Shown here piece after piece: positions 59,411 through 64,000 of a DNA stretch of 64,000 bases; position 1 is the stretch's first letter, and every line of letters starts with the position of its first letter. Location of the stretch: the NCBI GenBank assembly GCA_018241685.1, contig JAFEDJ010000013.1:248001-312000 (forward strand), in the 5' to 3' direction. This DNA is from Pseudomonadota bacterium. Its GTDB lineage: Bacteria; Pseudomonadota; Gammaproteobacteria; Burkholderiales; Rhodocyclaceae. Under the pieces are notes generated by a model. That model searched no databases, was not told the DNA's origin, and saw only the letters and a list, made by a program, of their open reading frames with translations. Both the position numbers and the translations under genes were made by a program.

Positions 59411-60213
59411 CAGCCGGCCCCTCCGACCAGTGCCGTCGCGTAGTCGCCGGCGGGATAGTGAAAAGGCACCGGCCCGTCGGCCTCGGCATGGACGAACTGA
59501 TGCACGAAGGGATCGGAGGTATTGCGGATCTCGTCCGGCGTTCCCTCAGCCACGACCCGCCCTTCGGAAATGAAATAGATGTAGTCCACGATCTGGAGGG
59601 ACTCCTGAATGTCGTGGGTGACGATCAGCGAGCTGGCGCCGAGCGCATTGTTCAGGCGGCGGATCAGCTGTCCGATCACGCCGAGGGAAATCGGGTCGAG
59701 ACCCGTGAAGGGCTCGTCGTACATCAGCAGCATCGGATCAAGGGCGATCGTCCGCGCCAGCGCGACGCGCCGCGCCATGCCCCCGGAAAGCTCCCCCGGC
59801 CGCAGCTGGGCTGCACCGCGCAGGCCGACGGCATGCAGCTTCATCAGCACCAGGTCGTTGATCAGCTCTGGCGACAGGTCGGTGTGCTCACGCAACGGGA
59901 AAGCCACGTTGTCGAACACCGTCATGTCGGTGAACAAGGCGCCGAACTGGAACAACATGCCCATACGCCGGCGCAGCGTGTACAGATCCTCACGATCCAG
60001 CCCCCCGACATCCTGACCATCAACCAGCACGCGGCCACCGACGGCACGCTCCTGCCCGCCGATCAGGCGCAGCAGCGTGGTCTTGCCGCAACCGCTCCCC
60101 CCCATGATGGCAACCACCTGGCCACGCGGAATGGACAGTGAAATGTCGCGCAGGATCATCCGCTCGCCATAGGCGAAGCGCACATTCTCAAGACGGACAA
60201 GGGGCTCGGACAT
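59410..60213 (-). CDS. mlaF: Phospholipid transport ATPase MlaF
   Basis: A 267-residue ABC ATPase. It carries Walker [10 protein letters not shown] (about 38-46), signature [13 protein letters not shown], Walker [14 protein letters not shown] and a C-terminal extension that contacts MlaB. It is the first gene of mlaFEDACB. ATG 60213 is the family-standard start; an in-frame extension lacks support. The gene is divergent from leuS, and its promoter should lie in the 178-base gap. Confidence 0.96.
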   Translation of the reverse strand: MSEPLVRLENVRFAYGERMILRDISLSIPRGQVVAIMGGSGCGKTTLLRLIGGQERAVGGRVLVDGQDVGGLDREDLYTLRRRMGMLFQFGALFTDMTVFDNVAFPLREHTDLSPELINDLVLMKLHAVGLRGAAQLRPGELSGGMARRVALARTIALDPMLLMYDEPFTGLDPISLGVIGQLIRRLNNALGASSLIVTHDIQESLQIVDYIYFISEGRVVAEGTPDEIRNTSDPFVHQFVHAEADGPVPFHYPAGDYATALVGGAG

Positions 60214-60247
60214 AGGAAAATGCTGCGTTGCGGGAGCGCGATTGTAG

Positions 60248-63016
<2,769 letters not shown>

Positions 63017-63036
63017 ACCGGAAGGGGCCCCGCGTC

Positions 63037-63243
63037 ATGCGTACCGTCGCCTGCCTCACGTTCCTCGCCCTCCTCTCAGGCTGCGGCACAGCCACGGAAA
63101 GAGCGGTGTACGAAAGTATCCGGCAGGAGAACGCCCGGCAGCAAGGCCAGCCGGGCCGCGACACCTCTCCTGACCCTGCGGGCCCCGACTTCGACGCCTA
63201 CTCCAAGGAACGCCAGCGCCTGCAAAAGGAATCGCGCCCATGA
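63037..63243 (+). CDS. Small predicted lipoprotein
   Basis: A 68-residue protein with a lipoprotein signal ending at Cys16 (LALLSGCG), followed by a charged, probably helical tail of about 50 residues rich in Arg, Gln and Glu (YESIRQENARQQ, FDAYSKERQRLQKE). It lies 20 bases after leuS and overlaps lptE by four bases (ATGA), so it is likely co-translated with LptE. I do not recognise a named family. An outer-membrane location is likely because the residue after Cys is Gly. Confidence 0.8.
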   Translation: MRTVACLTFLALLSGCGTATERAVYESIRQENARQQGQPGRDTSPDPAGPDFDAYSKERQRLQKESRP

Positions 63244-63770
63244 GCCAGACCCCGTCACCCGCCCGCCGCCGGGCCCTCGCCGCCATCGGCGCCGTGCCGC
63301 TGTTGCTCGCCGGCTGTGGCTTCCAGCTGCGAGGGCCGCGCCCGCTGCCCTTCGAGTCGATCTATCTGGGGATGTACCAGTACTCTGATCTGGCTGCAGC
63401 CATCCGCCGGCAGATCCGTGCCGGCAGTGAGACGCGCATCGTTGAGACGCCCGAGGAAGCCCAGGTCCGCCTGGAGGTGCTCGCCGATGCCAAGGAGAAG
63501 GCAATCCTGGCCCTCAACGCCCAAGGCCGCGTGCGCGAATATCAACTGCGCCAGCGTTTCTATTTCCGTGTCGTTGACAAGGCAGGCCGGGAAGTCCTCG
63601 CCCCCAACGAAATCTACTTGAAGCGCGACCTCGCCTTCGACGACTCCCAGCTGCTCGCCAAGGAACAGGAAGAGCTCCTGCTCTACCGGGACATGCAGGG
63701 TGATCTGGTGCAGCAGCTGATGCGCCGCCTGGCTGCGGCGAAAATGCCGGAAGCCGAGCCCAAGCCGTGA
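63240..63770 (+). CDS. lptE: LPS-assembly lipoprotein LptE
   Basis: A 176-residue outer-membrane lipoprotein with an Arg-rich start (ARRRALAAIGAVP), a lipobox Cys26 (LLAGCGFQLRG) and the CGFQLRG pattern that marks LptE. It plugs the LptD barrel and helps insert lipopolysaccharide. The protein overlaps holA at its end (GTGA), as in E. coli, where lptE and holA are also adjacent. Confidence 0.95.
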   Translation: MSQTPSPARRRALAAIGAVPLLLAGCGFQLRGPRPLPFESIYLGMYQYSDLAAAIRRQIRAGSETRIVETPEEAQVRLEVLADAKEKAILALNAQGRVREYQLRQRFYFRVVDKAGREVLAPNEIYLKRDLAFDDSQLLAKEQEELLLYRDMQGDLVQQLMRRLAAAKMPEAEPKP

Positions 63771-64000
63771 ATCTGCGTCCGGAGCAGCTCGCCGCCCAAC
63801 TCGACAAGCCCCTCTCCCCGCTCTACCTGTTGCACGGCAACGAACCCCTGCTGGTGCTCGAAGCGGGCGACGCGATTCGCGCTGCCGCCCGCAAACAGGG
63901 CTACGAGGAGCGGGAGGTGCTGGTCGCCGGCCAGGGCTTCCGCTGGGAGTCCCTGCAGGCCGCAGCCGGCAACCTGTCACTGTTCGGCGCCAGCAAGCTG
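63767..64000 (+). CDS. holA: DNA polymerase III subunit delta, N-terminal part (truncated by window end)
   Basis: 78 codons are visible, starting at GTG 63767, which overlaps the lptE stop. The translation begins (V)NLRPEQLAAQLDKPLSPLYLLHGNEPLLVLEAGDAIR-type sequence (abbreviated) and includes GYEEREVLV, LQAAAGNLSLFGASKL. The LHGNEPLL and SLFG segments are typical of HolA, the clamp-loader wrench subunit. The rest lies past base 64000. Confidence 0.93.
   Translation, partial: MNLRPEQLAAQLDKPLSPLYLLHGNEPLLVLEAGDAIRAAARKQGYEEREVLVAGQGFRWESLQAAAGNLSLFGASKL

Overview
This 64 kb window is ordinary chromosome from a high-GC betaproteobacterium. The gene content (betaproteobacterial Porin_4-type porin, petABC-sspAB, mlaFEDACB-murA-his-tat block, short-form HisG) points to the order Rhodocyclales, around Thauera, Azoarcus or Zoogloea. 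That placement is an inference from content and order; no marker rRNA lies in the window. I see no phage, insertion sequence, CRISPR array or tRNA. Coding density is high: only one gap exceeds 300 bases (8142-8458). Many antisense reading frames are shadows caused by the high GC.

Layout. 1-3784: a truncated PAS/GGDEF/EAL sensor followed by an outer-membrane protein and a periplasmic PstS-like protein. 3803-6816: rplU-rpmA, then obgE-proB. 6963-8141: a major porin. 8459-13577: a MarR-controlled aromatic-acid type efflux operon (FUSC pump, DUF1656, HlyD, NodT). 13648-17887: cytochrome c, a YyaL-type thioredoxin-fold protein and TamA. 17955-25006: putA, fbp, dadA and a YcgR-like PilZ protein. 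25098-29922: DUF1992, bacteriohemerythrin, sspB, sspA and the cytochrome bc1 genes petCBA. 30193-37483: PBP4, DUF2237, galE, a CoA-transferase, recR-ybaB-dnaX and the SRP RNA gene.

37515-42548 is a Cpx-like envelope-stress cluster: sensor kinase, response regulator, divergent M48 metalloprotease, Spy/CpxP-like chaperone, then an Lrp-type regulator. 42595-43671 is a lone type VI secretion tssA-like gene. 43853-52535 holds tatABC, hinT and the histidine genes, with hisC inverted. 52707-53090 is rnk, on the opposite strand from its neighbours. 53140-60213 carries murA, ibaG, an ABC-2 exporter and the mla phospholipid-transport operon. 60392-64000 holds leuS, a small lipoprotein gene, lptE and the start of holA.

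The most interesting signals are regulatory and structural. Two clusters of GTAAA repeats with 10-bp spacing match the CpxR box; they lie between the response regulator and the M48 gene, and just before the Spy-like gene. A strong intrinsic terminator sits between tatA and tatB. A palindrome overlaps a promoter upstream of marR. Other oddities are the inverted hisC, the orphan tssA, a cysteine-rich tail on the bacteriohemerythrin, and a GGDEF domain with a degenerate active site but an intact inhibitory site. I found no wholly new multigene system; the sensor/outer-membrane/periplasmic-protein cassette at the left edge is the closest candidate.
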